Below, in pieces: positions 50,342 to 59,117 of a stretch of 64,000 bases of DNA. This DNA is from Microbacterium oxydans (GTDB lineage: Bacteria > Actinomycetota > Actinomycetes > Actinomycetales > Microbacteriaceae): the NCBI RefSeq assembly GCF_006540085.1, contig NZ_BJOG01000009.1, forward strand, positions 62,001 through 126,000, written 5' to 3'. Below the pieces are notes generated by a model that was not told the DNA's origin, made no database searches, and saw only the letters and a program-made list of their open reading frames with translations. The first letter of the stretch is position 1, and the number at the start of each line of letters is the position of its first letter. The position numbers were made by a program, and so were the translations under genes.

Positions 50342-50776
50342 TCAGCCGCCGATGCCCTTCCACGACGAGGTCCCGTCGACCTCGAGCTGACGCTTCCACA
50401 CGGGGAGGTCGCTCTTGATCGCCTCGATGACCGCTCGGCACACCTCGAACGCCTCGGCACGGTGTTCGGAGGCGACCGCGATCACGACAGCCGCATCGCC
50501 CACATCGAGCCGCCCGATGCGATGACTCACCGCCACCACGGCAGGGGCTTCGGATCCGGCCCCCGCTTCGGCGGCGATGCTTCGCAGCGCGGCTTCGGCA
50601 TCGGGATGGGCGCTGTACTCCAGCCCGACGACCGGCGTCTCGGCATCCGGGTCGTTGTCGCGCACCCGGCCGACGAAGGTGGTCACCGCGCCGAGTCGAG
50701 GGTCTTCGACCGCGGCGAGGTGCGCGTCGAGGTCGAGGCGCTCCTCCGTCACCGCAGCGATTCGTACGTCGTTCAT
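50342..50776 (-). CDS. moaE: Molybdopterin synthase catalytic subunit MoaE
   Basis: A 144-residue subunit that, with MoaD, adds two sulfurs to cPMP. Typical motifs are GAVTTFVGRVRD, LEYSAHPDAE, SHRIGRLDVGDAAVVIAVASEHR and IKSDLPVWKRQ, where the Lys residues line the active site. It overlaps mogA by ATGA on the minus strand. Confidence 0.93.
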   Translation of the reverse strand: MNDVRIAAVTEERLDLDAHLAAVEDPRLGAVTTFVGRVRDNDPDAETPVVGLEYSAHPDAEAALRSIAAEAGAGSEAPAVVAVSHRIGRLDVGDAAVVIAVASEHRAEAFEVCRAVIEAIKSDLPVWKRQLEVDGTSSWKGIGG

Positions 50777-51261
50777 GAGTGGTCTCCGCCCTCCACCTGG
50801 TCCAGGATGTGCCCGGCGACGCCGAGCACCACGGGTACGCCGGAGGCCACGGCTCGCGTGGATCCGGGCAGGTTCACCACGAGCATCCCCGCGGGATCGA
50901 CGACGCCGGCGAGACCGCGCGACAAGATCGAGAGCGGGGTGTCGGCGAGTCCGCTGCGACGCAGCTCCTCCGCGATCCCCGGGATCTCCCTGGTGATCAC
51001 GCGCCGGGTGCCCTCCGGCGTCAGATCACGCGGCCCGACACCGGTACCGCCGGTGGTCACGACCAGGCGGATGCCACGGGCGACGGCTCTGCGCAGGGCG
51101 TCCGCCACCGAATCGATCCCGTCCGCCACGATCTCGGCGTCGGGGCAGTGCCATCCCGCGTCACGCAGCAGCCCCACGGCGATCGGACCTCCCCGATCCT
51201 CACGCTCCCCCGAGAAGGATCGGTCGGAAACCGTGATCACGAGTGCGGGGAGCGGGCCCAT
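50773..51261 (-). CDS. mogA: Molybdopterin adenylyltransferase MogA/MoaB
   Basis: A 162-residue MoCF-domain protein that adenylates molybdopterin before metal insertion by MoeA. ITVSDRSFSGEREDRGGP is the family opening and VTTGGTGVGPRDLTPE the nucleotide site; VNLPGSTRAV is near the end. On the minus strand TAGGGT ends 7 bp before ATG 51261, a likely leaderless start. It is the first gene of the mogA-moaE pair. Confidence 0.9.
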   Translation of the reverse strand: MGPLPALVITVSDRSFSGEREDRGGPIAVGLLRDAGWHCPDAEIVADGIDSVADALRRAVARGIRLVVTTGGTGVGPRDLTPEGTRRVITREIPGIAEELRRSGLADTPLSILSRGLAGVVDPAGMLVVNLPGSTRAVASGVPVVLGVAGHILDQVEGGDHS

Positions 51262-51302
51262 GGCTCCCACCCTAGGCCCGCGAGGTCGGCTGTGCACCGG
51301 AC

Positions 51303-52985
51303 TCAGTTGACCCGGATGAGCGAACGCTGCCATCCCGAAGATCCGTTCGGGGCGATGGGGGCGCGCTCCTCGATCTGCAGATCGCCGTTCTTGTTGACCG
51401 CGCGCACGGCGACGTAGTGCGTGCCAGGGGTGGCATCCCACTCCATGAACCACTGCACCCACGTGTCGTCGTTGATCGGAGCCGACAGCGTCGCCGGCAT
51501 CCAGTCACCGTTGTCGATACTGACCTCGACGCGTTCGATCCCGACCGACTGGGCCCAGGCGACACCGGCGATCGGGATCTTCCCCGCCGCGACCGCCTCC
51601 CCGATCTTGGGAGTGTCGACGCGCGAGGCGAACTTGATCGGGGCCTCTGCGCTGTACCCGCGGGGCGTCCAGTACGCCTCGTCCTTGTCGAAGCTCGTGA
51701 CCTTCAGCTCGGTGAGCCACTTGGTCGCCGACACGTAGCCGTAGAGCCCTGGCACCACCATCCGCACCGGGAAGCCGTGCTCGAGGGGCAGCGGCTCTCC
51801 GTTCATGCCGACCGCCAGGATCGCATCGAGGTTGTCGTCGGTGAGCGCCGAGAGCGGCGTGCTCGCGGTATAGCCGTCGACGCTGCGCGAGAGCACCATG
51901 TCGGCCCCGGATTTCACGCCCGCCTTCTTCAACACGTCGCGCAACGGCACTCCGAGCCACTTCGCGTTGCCGACGAGCTCGCCGCCGACCTCGTTCGACA
52001 CGCAGGTGAGCGTGATCGCATACTCGTCGAGGCCCATGTCGAGGAGATCCTGGAAGCTCATCTCCACGCGCTGGTCGACCATACCGTCGATCACGAGTCG
52101 CCAGGTGTCCGGGTCGATCGAGGGGACCGTGAGCGCGGTGTCGACGCGGTAGAAGTCCTTGTTGGGGGTGAAGAGCTTGCTGAGGCCCGGGATGTCGAGC
52201 TCCGCACCCTGCGGCACCGTGACCCTGGTCTTCGGGGTGGGGAGCTTGAGCGCGCTACGGATCGCCTCGACCGACGACACGGCCATGCTCACCGTCCGTG
52301 CCGTGATCCCCACGACCAGCGCGGATGCTCCGGCGAGCGCGGCGAGGACGAAGAATCGGCGTCGGTCGATGCCGGGTCGAGCGGGCTCGACATCCGCCGG
52401 CCCGACACCGCCGTCCTCCGGCTCGGCGATTACCGCGCCGGAGTCATGGGCACCGGCGGCTTGCGCCCCGGCGGTGCTGCCGGCTTCCGCCCCGGCGGTT
52501 CGGCCGGCTTCCCCGACGGCAGTGCGGGCGTCCCTCCACCCGCGCAGACGGCGGCTGAGGAGCACGAGGATGATCGACCCGGCGACGGTTCCGAGCACCG
52601 GAGGCAGGAAGGCCAGGGGTGACACGGCCGCCCTGGTCACGATGGCGGCGGTGGAGAGCACCCCGGCGACGACGAGTGCGATCACGCCGAGCGGCGGGCG
52701 CACGAACTGCAGGATGCCGGCAATCGCCGAGGCGATGAGCACAGCGAGACCGAGTCCAGCCAGCAGAGCGATCTTGTCGTACTCGCCGAAGGTGGCGATC
52801 GCGAACTCCTTGAAGGGCTGCGGCACGATGTCGATCACGAACCCGCCGACCGCGAGGATCGGGCTGGCGGCACGCGCGAAGAGCAGCGCGAACAGCTCGG
52901 CCGTGGCGAGGAACACCCCGCCGCCGATCACACCGGCCAGGGCCGCCCAGACGAGGAACCTCTTGCCACTGCGGCGTTGCGCCAT
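51303..52985 (-). CDS. Membrane-anchored sulfite oxidase-type molybdopterin oxidoreductase
   Basis: A 560-residue enzyme. N-terminal membrane helices are at about 10-32, 38-55, 72-95, 100-120 and 125-145. A low-complexity Ala/Gly/Thr linker (about 155-180) contains repeated AG(A/S)-type units. A further hydrophobic segment (210-235) is preceded by DRRRFF, then the Mo domain (about 255-440, with C328 in TLTCVSNEVGGELVGNAKW as the Mo-thiolate ligand) and an Ig-like dimerisation domain to the end. It probably oxidises or reduces an S- or N-oxide outside the cell. It is the evident user of the cofactor made by the surrounding genes. AGGAGA precedes ATG 52985. Confidence 0.86.
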   Translation of the reverse strand: MAQRRSGKRFLVWAALAGVIGGGVFLATAELFALLFARAASPILAVGGFVIDIVPQPFKEFAIATFGEYDKIALLAGLGLAVLIASAIAGILQFVRPPLGVIALVVAGVLSTAAIVTRAAVSPLAFLPPVLGTVAGSIILVLLSRRLRGWRDARTAVGEAGRTAGAEAGSTAGAQAAGAHDSGAVIAEPEDGGVGPADVEPARPGIDRRRFFVLAALAGASALVVGITARTVSMAVSSVEAIRSALKLPTPKTRVTVPQGAELDIPGLSKLFTPNKDFYRVDTALTVPSIDPDTWRLVIDGMVDQRVEMSFQDLLDMGLDEYAITLTCVSNEVGGELVGNAKWLGVPLRDVLKKAGVKSGADMVLSRSVDGYTASTPLSALTDDNLDAILAVGMNGEPLPLEHGFPVRMVVPGLYGYVSATKWLTELKVTSFDKDEAYWTPRGYSAEAPIKFASRVDTPKIGEAVAAGKIPIAGVAWAQSVGIERVEVSIDNGDWMPATLSAPINDDTWVQWFMEWDATPGTHYVAVRAVNKNGDLQIEERAPIAPNGSSGWQRSLIRVN

Positions 52986-53080
52986 GATCGTCTCCTGTTC
53001 CACCGTCTCCGATGTGCTCCCCGCTTGTTCGGAGCGACGGCGAGATCGGATGTGACCGATCAGGAGTCGGTGTCCGCCGG

Positions 53081-53368
53081 TCAGAGACGACGCACGGTGA
53101 TGGCCTCGCGTCCCTGGAACTGGCGCAGGGTGCGCATGCACCTCGAGCACAGGATCTCGACGCGACGCGGGTGGCCCTCGCCGCACACGCAGTCCACGGT
53201 GACACGCCACTTGGCCTTGCGTCCGCACGGCTGGTAGCCGTCGTCGTCGCCGTGGTCGCACTCGCATCGCTGCGACCCACGATCGATGCCGGGGAGGTCG
53301 TCGACGTCGAGTCTCTCGTCGACGGCGCGATCATCGTCGACGGACACGGCTTCCTGCGTTCTCACCAC
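53081..53368 (-). CDS. Small Cys-rich putative zinc-ribbon protein
   Basis: A 95-residue protein, unrecognised. An acidic N-terminal half (about 1-40, rich in Asp) is followed by a Cys/His cluster: RCECDHGDD, PCGRKAKW, CVCGEGHP and LCSRCMRTL. That is seven or eight Cys with nearby His, enough for one or two zinc sites. The start GTG 53368, with GGGAG upstream, is uncertain; a second GTG follows at once. It lies between the molybdenum enzyme and the alarmone synthetase on the same strand. Confidence 0.5.
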   Translation of the reverse strand: MVRTQEAVSVDDDRAVDERLDVDDLPGIDRGSQRCECDHGDDDGYQPCGRKAKWRVTVDCVCGEGHPRRVEILCSRCMRTLRQFQGREAITVRRL

Positions 53369-53429
53369 CTGCCGATGCTCCCAGGGCCGCCCCGTGGGCG
53401 CAACAGCGTCGCGCACGGGCGCGCCCCGG

Positions 53430-54164
53430 TCAGACTCCGACGACGTGGGGACTGGAGGGTGCGTCCGGGGTGGACTTCGGAGCCGGAGGCGGCGGGGGCG
53501 CGAGCTGGCGCTGCGGCACCCCGTGCGCCTCACGGTGCAGGCGCTCCATGCGGCTGTCGAGCTCCGACGCCGCTTCCGCCGCATCAGAGAGGCTGTCGAC
53601 GAGGTGCGAGGGCACCTGGTTGGAGAACTTGTAGTAGATCTTGTGCTCGAGGCTCGCCCAGAAGTCCATGGCTATCGTGCGGAACTGCACCTCGACCGGC
53701 ACCGAGAGCGCACCTGTCGACAGGAAGACGGGCACCTCGATGATCGCGTGCAGGCTCTTGTAGCCGTTGGCCTTCGGGTGGGCGATGTAGTCCTTGACCG
53801 TGCGCACGGTGACGTCGTCCTGCGCGGTGAGCAGGTCGAACAGCCGGTACACGTCGGCGACGAAGCTGCAGGTCACCCGCACGCCGGCGATGTCGGTGAT
53901 GTCGGCACGGATACGGTCGAAGTCGGGCTCGTCGATGCCCTTCCTGGCAAGCTTCTCGACGATGCTGTCGGGCGACTTCAGACGGCTCTTCACGTGCTCG
54001 ATGGGGTTGTACGCGTGGTCGTGCGTGAACTCGTCTCGCAGGATCGAGATCTTCGTCTCGACCTCGCGCATCCCGAACTCGTACTCGCGCAGGAACCGCT
54101 GCAGCTCGTCGCGCAGCTCGCGGGCCTGGTTGATCGTGTCCTCGGTGACGTGAACGGTCGTCAT
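53430..54164 (-). CDS. Small alarmone synthetase (RelA/SpoT synthetase domain only)
   Basis: A 244-residue cytosolic (p)ppGpp synthetase with no HD hydrolase, TGS or ACT domains, similar in layout to RelQ/YjbM (about 210 residues). Synthetase motifs are VRVTCSFVADVYRLFDLL, DYIAHPKANGYKSLH and VEVQFRTIAMDFWASLEHKIYYK. An extra Pro/Ser-rich tail of about 25 residues follows. ATG 54164 has TAACGT ending 7 bp upstream, so a leaderless start is possible. It would raise (p)ppGpp in response to stress through transcription rather than ribosome sensing. Confidence 0.87.
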   Translation of the reverse strand: MTTVHVTEDTINQARELRDELQRFLREYEFGMREVETKISILRDEFTHDHAYNPIEHVKSRLKSPDSIVEKLARKGIDEPDFDRIRADITDIAGVRVTCSFVADVYRLFDLLTAQDDVTVRTVKDYIAHPKANGYKSLHAIIEVPVFLSTGALSVPVEVQFRTIAMDFWASLEHKIYYKFSNQVPSHLVDSLSDAAEAASELDSRMERLHREAHGVPQRQLAPPPPPAPKSTPDAPSSPHVVGV

Positions 54165-54228
54165 GTCCTCGACGTTACGGCTTCGTGATCGGAAACCGCT
54201 GTGGATGCCCGATGTCCCTACGGTTCCC

Positions 54229-55302
54229 CTACAGCTGCCGTTCCCCCCGCGCATCGGCCCTCGCGTCGGTGAGGTGCTGGCCCGCCAGGAGCCCGGGAAG
54301 GCCCCGGCCGAGGCGAGTGGTGAACAGCATCACGACCGCGACGAGGATCAGGACCGAGGAGGCGAGGTCGAACAGGTTGCCACCCAGGGCGAGCGCGCTG
54401 AGGCCGCCGATGCCACCGACCCAGCGCAGCAGGCGGGCGAGCGGGGCGGGCAGCCGCGAGCCCGCGTAGCGCAACTGCACGGCGAAGTCGCCGACCGAGC
54501 GTCCGGTCGCCAGGATCAGCACCAGGAACAGGCCGGCGGGGACGACGGCTCCTGCCGTGGAGGCGATCGACCCGTCGAGCACGGCCGCCCTGTCACGCAC
54601 GACATACTCCAGCCACACCTGCACGGTCACGCCGATGCCGGTGCTCAGGAATCCGTAGGCGAGGGCGTCGCACAGCATGGCGAGGGCACGACGCCCTCGG
54701 GTGACCGGGCGCGGGCGGTCGGCATCGGGGCTCGCCTTCGCACCACGGAGTGTCCGCGGCACGACGAGCGCCAGCGTGCAGCCGACCACCGCACCCAGGG
54801 TGTTCGTCATGAGGTCGCCCACATCGAAGAAGCGATACGCGCACGGGTAGACGCCCCACACCCCGGTCAACTGCGTCGTCTCGACCAGCAGCGACAGGCC
54901 GAAACCGGCGGCGAGCGCAGTCACCACGCCGCGCCCCGCGAGCACGCGGACGAAGAAGCCGAGCGGGACGAACAGCAGCACGTTGAACACCAGCTGGAGC
55001 AGTGCCGGCTGACGAAGGGGGTTGCCCGGCGCCGCGAAGGCCTTCTGCACATCCCGCACGACCGACATCGGATCGGTGATCGCCCCGACGCAGCGGATCG
55101 TGTCGGGGTCGGGCAACGGGAGCAGGGTGTAGGTCCAGATGGCCCAGAAGTAGATCAGCGCGGCGAGCCACAGCACGGTGCGACCGAGGCCGAGACGTCC
55201 GCGGCGGCGATAGCTGATCGCCACGAAGGGCACGAACAGGAGGATGCCGAACGCCACCCCTATCGCGATCGCGATGAATCCGAGCAGCACCTGATCTTCC
55301 AC
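54229..55302 (-). CDS. VanZ-like membrane protein with C-terminal RDD domain
   Basis: A 357-residue membrane protein. The N-terminal half (about 10-175) is VanZ-like, with FNVLLFVPLGFFVRVLAG, LLVETTQ and GDLMTNTLGAVVG. The C-terminal half (about 205-335) is an RDD-type domain (RRALAMLCDALAYGFLS; GRSVGDFAVQLRY). VanZ proteins are linked to glycopeptide tolerance in enterococci, but most homologues have no proven role. TACACT at 55316-55311 is a likely -10. Confidence 0.8.
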   Translation of the reverse strand: MEDQVLLGFIAIAIGVAFGILLFVPFVAISYRRRGRLGLGRTVLWLAALIYFWAIWTYTLLPLPDPDTIRCVGAITDPMSVVRDVQKAFAAPGNPLRQPALLQLVFNVLLFVPLGFFVRVLAGRGVVTALAAGFGLSLLVETTQLTGVWGVYPCAYRFFDVGDLMTNTLGAVVGCTLALVVPRTLRGAKASPDADRPRPVTRGRRALAMLCDALAYGFLSTGIGVTVQVWLEYVVRDRAAVLDGSIASTAGAVVPAGLFLVLILATGRSVGDFAVQLRYAGSRLPAPLARLLRWVGGIGGLSALALGGNLFDLASSVLILVAVVMLFTTRLGRGLPGLLAGQHLTDARADARGERQL

Positions 55303-55325
55303 CGCGTGCCAGTGTAGCTTTGCGC

Positions 55326-55376
55326 GTAAGGATTCCGTGAGGACCGCGCCATCCCACCGTAGGGATTCCGTGAGGA
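55326..55376. repeat. Direct repeats GTARGGATTCCGTGAGGA
   Basis: Two 18-base copies (55326-55343 and 55359-55376, one mismatch) begin 33 bp apart, about three helical turns, in the gap between the divergent VanZ and transporter genes. Such phased repeats suggest a regulator site; the protein is unknown. Confidence 0.55.
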
Positions 55377-55404
55377 TGGCGTGAGGATGCCATCAGGAGG
55401 CGTA

Positions 55405-57507
55405 GTGTCGCCGGACGTGTCAGACGAAAACAGGGAGGGCGCGGAAGCACCGCCGCGCGCCAAACGCATCCTCATCGGCGAACCGCTGACGAGCCAGCAG
55501 GTCGACGACCAGCTGCTCCCGAAGCGGATGGCTCTGCCGATCTTCGCGTCCGACGCCCTCAGCTCTGTGGCTTACGCCCCGCAGGAGCTCGTGATGATCC
55601 TGCTGATCGGCGGGCTCACCTTCCTGTCGTTCACGCCGCTCGTCGCGGGCGCCGTCGTGGTGCTGCTGGTCGTGGTCGTGCTCAGCTACCGCCAGCTCAT
55701 CAAGGCCTATCCGTCGGGCGGCGGTGACTACGAGGTCGCGTCGAAGAACCTCGGCGAGATCCCCGGCGTGATCGTTGCTGCGGCCCTCCTGGTGGACTAC
55801 GTGCTGACCGTCGCCGTGTCGGTCGCCTCCGGTGTCGACAACATCATCTCGGCGGTGCCCGGTCTCGACCCGTTCCGCGTGGAACTCGCCGTCGGCTTCG
55901 TGATCCTCATCATCGTGGTGAACCTGCGTGGCGTGCGCGAGGCGTCTCTGGTCTTTGCGATCCCGACGTACGTGTTCATCGGGTCGGTCGGCATCATGAT
56001 CGTCACCGGACTCATCCGCACCTTCCTCGGCGATGCCCCCGTGGCCTCGAGCCACGATTTCAGCGTGCAGGCGGAGAGCCTCGGCCAGGCGGCCGTGATC
56101 CTGCTGATCCTGCGCGCGTTCTCGAGCGGATGCTCGGCCCTCACCGGTGTCGAGGCCGTCTCGAACGGGGTGCCCGCCTTCCGCGCCCCGAAGATCCGCA
56201 ACGCCCAGTCGACCCTCGTGCTGATGGGCAGCATCGCCGCGTGCCTGTTCGCCGGTCTGACCGCGCTCGCCCTCATCACGGGTGTGCACTACGCCGAGAA
56301 CCCGTGCGACCTGGTCGGCTTCGACTGCACGAACCCGCAGCCGAGCCTCATGGCGCAGATCGCCGCCGCGACGTTCGGCGGAGGCAGCATCCCCTTCTTC
56401 ATCATCCAGGCCGCCACCGCGTGCGTGCTGCTGCTCGCGGCGAACACCGCGTTCAACGGCTTCCCGCTGCTGGGGGCCGTGCTCGCGCGTGACGGCTACG
56501 CGCCCAAGTCGCTCAACACCCGCGGCGACCGCCTGGTGTTCTCGAACGGCATGATCCTGCTCGGCATCGGCGCCATCGTGGTGCTCCTGGTGTTCCAGGC
56601 GAAGCTGACCACGCTGATCCAGCTGTACATCATCGGGGTGTTCGTGTCGTTCTCGCTCGGCCAGATCGGCATGGTGCGGCACTGGCGACGCGTGCTGCGC
56701 GGACCGACGGAGGACGAGGCCGGCCCGGGGATCGACGGCGCATCGGCCGCGGACCGCCGCTCGGCGAAGGTCGGGCTCATCATCAACTCCACCGGTGCCG
56801 TGATGACCGTGCTGGTGCTCGTCATCGTGACGATCACGAAGTTCACGCACGGTGCGTATCTGGTGTTCTTCGCGATCCCGATCCTCGCCTTCCTGATGCT
56901 GGGCGTGAAGCGGTACTACCGCGATGTCGAACACGAGATCGCGATCGACGACACCACGAAGTTCGGCGCGACCGGCGACCTGGCGATCGTGCTCGTCAAC
57001 CGTCTGCAGAAGCCCGTCGTGAAGGCCATCGACTACGCGATCGCGGCGAAGCACGGCAAGACCCTCGCGGTGCACGTGGCCGTGGCCTCCGACGACGCGG
57101 CGCAACTGCAGAAGGACTGGGCCGACCATCTGGTGCCGATCCCGCTCGTGATCGTCGAGTCGCCGTATCGCTCGTTCGCGCAGCCGGTGACGCAGTTCAT
57201 CAAGCAGTACCGCGAGAAGCACGGCTCGTCCGTCGTGACCGTGTACCTGCCGCAGTACATCGTGGGCCACTGGTGGGAGTCGTTCCTGCACAACCGTCGC
57301 GCCCGCCGGCTCGCCAACCAGCTCATGCTCGTGCACGGGGTGTCGATCACGCTGGTCCCGTGGCTGCTCGACTCGTCGGAGCTCATCTACGGTCGCCGCT
57401 CCCGTCCGCTGCCCGGTCAGGAGCGGGGCGGTCGCCCGGTGGTCGTCAGCGGTCGGCGTGCGCACCGTCCCGCTGGTCCGCCCCAGGACGGCGTGCCCGA
57501 AGCGTGA
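55405..57507 (+). CDS. APC-superfamily transporter, KimA-like (putative K+ importer)
   Basis: A 700-residue membrane protein: a cytoplasmic N-tail, about 12 helices from residue 45 to 490 (FASDALSSVAYAPQELVMILL; YPSGGGDYEVASKNLGEIPG), then a C-terminal cytoplasmic domain of about 200 residues. The size and SSVAYAPQE/GGGDYEVA features fit the KimA/YdaO group of high-affinity potassium importers rather than a plain amino-acid permease. The substrate remains inference; no c-di-AMP riboswitch precedes it. GTG 55405 is chosen because AGGAGG stands just upstream. The tail is Arg/Pro-rich. Confidence 0.78.
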   Translation: MSPDVSDENREGAEAPPRAKRILIGEPLTSQQVDDQLLPKRMALPIFASDALSSVAYAPQELVMILLIGGLTFLSFTPLVAGAVVVLLVVVVLSYRQLIKAYPSGGGDYEVASKNLGEIPGVIVAAALLVDYVLTVAVSVASGVDNIISAVPGLDPFRVELAVGFVILIIVVNLRGVREASLVFAIPTYVFIGSVGIMIVTGLIRTFLGDAPVASSHDFSVQAESLGQAAVILLILRAFSSGCSALTGVEAVSNGVPAFRAPKIRNAQSTLVLMGSIAACLFAGLTALALITGVHYAENPCDLVGFDCTNPQPSLMAQIAAATFGGGSIPFFIIQAATACVLLLAANTAFNGFPLLGAVLARDGYAPKSLNTRGDRLVFSNGMILLGIGAIVVLLVFQAKLTTLIQLYIIGVFVSFSLGQIGMVRHWRRVLRGPTEDEAGPGIDGASAADRRSAKVGLIINSTGAVMTVLVLVIVTITKFTHGAYLVFFAIPILAFLMLGVKRYYRDVEHEIAIDDTTKFGATGDLAIVLVNRLQKPVVKAIDYAIAAKHGKTLAVHVAVASDDAAQLQKDWADHLVPIPLVIVESPYRSFAQPVTQFIKQYREKHGSSVVTVYLPQYIVGHWWESFLHNRRARRLANQLMLVHGVSITLVPWLLDSSELIYGRRSRPLPGQERGGRPVVVSGRRAHRPAGPPQDGVPEA

Positions 57508-57538
57508 ACTCTTCGGGGCGGATCGCGCAATACAGAGT

Positions 57539-57667
57539 ATGAGCACTCTCGACGACGCGATCTTCCGCCCGGCCCTCGACCCTGCGTCGGTCTCGCTACC
57601 GAAGACGACCTCGGTGGATCTCACCTGGCTCTGGGCCGACCTGGGCGCGAAGCCCGAACAGCGCTGA
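57539..57667 (+). CDS. Possible 42-residue small protein
   Basis: ATG 57539 opens a 42-codon frame ending at 57667 that fits neatly between the transporter end and the convergent MocR gene. It reads STLDDAIFRPALDPASVSL, then PKTTSVDLTWLWADLG. Third codon positions are strongly GC-rich, like the real genes here. I see no good ribosome site and no homologue I recognise. It could be a real small protein or a chance frame. Confidence 0.4.
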   Translation: MSTLDDAIFRPALDPASVSLPKTTSVDLTWLWADLGAKPEQR

Positions 57668-57673
57668 ACGCCC

Positions 57674-59080
57674 TCAGGCTCCGTCGATCACGGCACCCAG
57701 GATGACGGCGGCCTCGGAGAAGCGGGCAGGGTCGGCGTTGGCATAGTTGAGTCGCACGTAGGAACCGGACGGTTCGGCCGGGAACCACTCCGACCCCGGC
57801 GCGATGATGAGCCCGCGCACCTCGCACTCGCGCACGACCTGCACGACATCCGTCCCGTCGGGCAGCCGTACCCACAGGTTGAGGCCGCCCGCCGGAACGC
57901 CCTCGACGTGCGCGGAGGGTGCGTGCGTCGCCAGGCTCGCGAGCAGCAGGTCGCGGCGCGCGCGCAGGTGCTCCCGGAATCCGCGGAGGTGCGTGCGCCA
58001 CGCGGGCTGGGTGACCACGTCGAGCGCGGCGGCCTGCAGCAACCCGCTCACGTACATGGACTCGGCCGCCCGATCGGCGAGGATGCGATCCCGTGCCGGG
58101 CCGCGCGCGATCACGGCGGCGACGCGCAGGGCGGGCGAGGCGCTCTTGGTGAGCGAGCGCAGGTAGACCACGTGGCCGTCGTCGTCGGACGCGACGATCG
58201 GACGCGGGTCGGCATCGATCCCCAGGTCGTGCGCCCAGTCGTCTTCGATCAGGAAGGCTCCGTGGCGGCGGACCGTCTCGAGCACGGCCTCCCGCGTGGC
58301 AAGCGGCCACTGCGCCCCGGTCGGATTCGCGAACGTCGGCTGCGCGTAGAACGCCCGAGCCCCGGTCTGCGCGAACGCCCGCTCGATGTCGTCGGGATCG
58401 GGGCCGTGCGCGCCGGAGGGGATCGGCACCAGCGTCACACCGGCCTGCGCCGCGGCGAGCAGCGCGCCCCAGTACGTCGGCGACTCGATCAGCAGCGGTT
58501 GCCCGACGCCCACGACCGCGCGGAAGATCGAGCTGAGCCCGCTCTGGCTTCCCGAGATGATGAGCGCGTCCCGCGCGGAGGCCGGGGTGATGCCGACGGG
58601 AGCGGCGGACGCGAGCTCGCCGGCGAACCAGGCTTGCAGCTCCGGAAGACCCGCAGCGGGGGAACGGGTCAGTGCCGCGTCCGAGCGAGCCGCGCGCACG
58701 AGCGCCTGCCGCACGAGCCGCTCCGGCAACAGGTCGACCGCGGGATAGCCCGAGTGCATACCGATCGCGTCGGGGGCGACAGTGCGCTGCGTCGACGACA
58801 GGCCGATGAGGCCCGTGGGCGCCGCGCCGAGGGCAGCCGTCTGCCAGCCGTAGTCGACCGAGCGGGCACGCGGCACGGCACGAACGAACGTCCCCGCTCC
58901 GGGTCGCGACTCGACCAGGCCGAGTCGGACGAGCTGCTGCATCGCCTTCTGCACCGTCACCGGGCTCGCCCCGTACTCGGCCATGAGGGCCCGGTTCGAT
59001 GGCACCCGTGCACCGGGCGACGCCGAGGCGATCCACGCGCGCACGCCGGCGACGATGCGGTCACTGCTATCCTGACTCAT
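57674..59080 (-). CDS. MocR-type GntR regulator with aminotransferase domain
   Basis: A 468-residue regulator: winged helix at about 1-70 (RVPSNRALMAEYGASPVTVQKAMQQLVRLGLVESRPGAGTFV, seen as PSNRALMAEYGASPVTVQKA) fused to a class-I aminotransferase fold. PLP-binding Lys lies in SLTKSASPALR, and Asp/Tyr in IEDDWAHDLG and FYAQPTFANPTG. It senses PLP or an amine/amino acid and probably controls the divergent EamA exporter and PaiB-like gene. The start ATG 59080 shares bases with an ATG on the other strand. Confidence 0.86.
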   Translation of the reverse strand: MSQDSSDRIVAGVRAWIASASPGARVPSNRALMAEYGASPVTVQKAMQQLVRLGLVESRPGAGTFVRAVPRARSVDYGWQTAALGAAPTGLIGLSSTQRTVAPDAIGMHSGYPAVDLLPERLVRQALVRAARSDAALTRSPAAGLPELQAWFAGELASAAPVGITPASARDALIISGSQSGLSSIFRAVVGVGQPLLIESPTYWGALLAAAQAGVTLVPIPSGAHGPDPDDIERAFAQTGARAFYAQPTFANPTGAQWPLATREAVLETVRRHGAFLIEDDWAHDLGIDADPRPIVASDDDGHVVYLRSLTKSASPALRVAAVIARGPARDRILADRAAESMYVSGLLQAAALDVVTQPAWRTHLRGFREHLRARRDLLLASLATHAPSAHVEGVPAGGLNLWVRLPDGTDVVQVVRECEVRGLIIAPGSEWFPAEPSGSYVRLNYANADPARFSEAAVILGAVIDGA

Positions 59081-59117
59081 GAAAGTAGACAGTAGCGTTA
59101 TCGCCTCGCGATCGACA

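Noticed and set aside
55420..57624. Minus-strand open frame of over 700 codons opposite the KimA-like gene
   Set aside because: Asp/Arg/His-rich shadow translation; the plus strand has clear membrane helices and a ribosome site.
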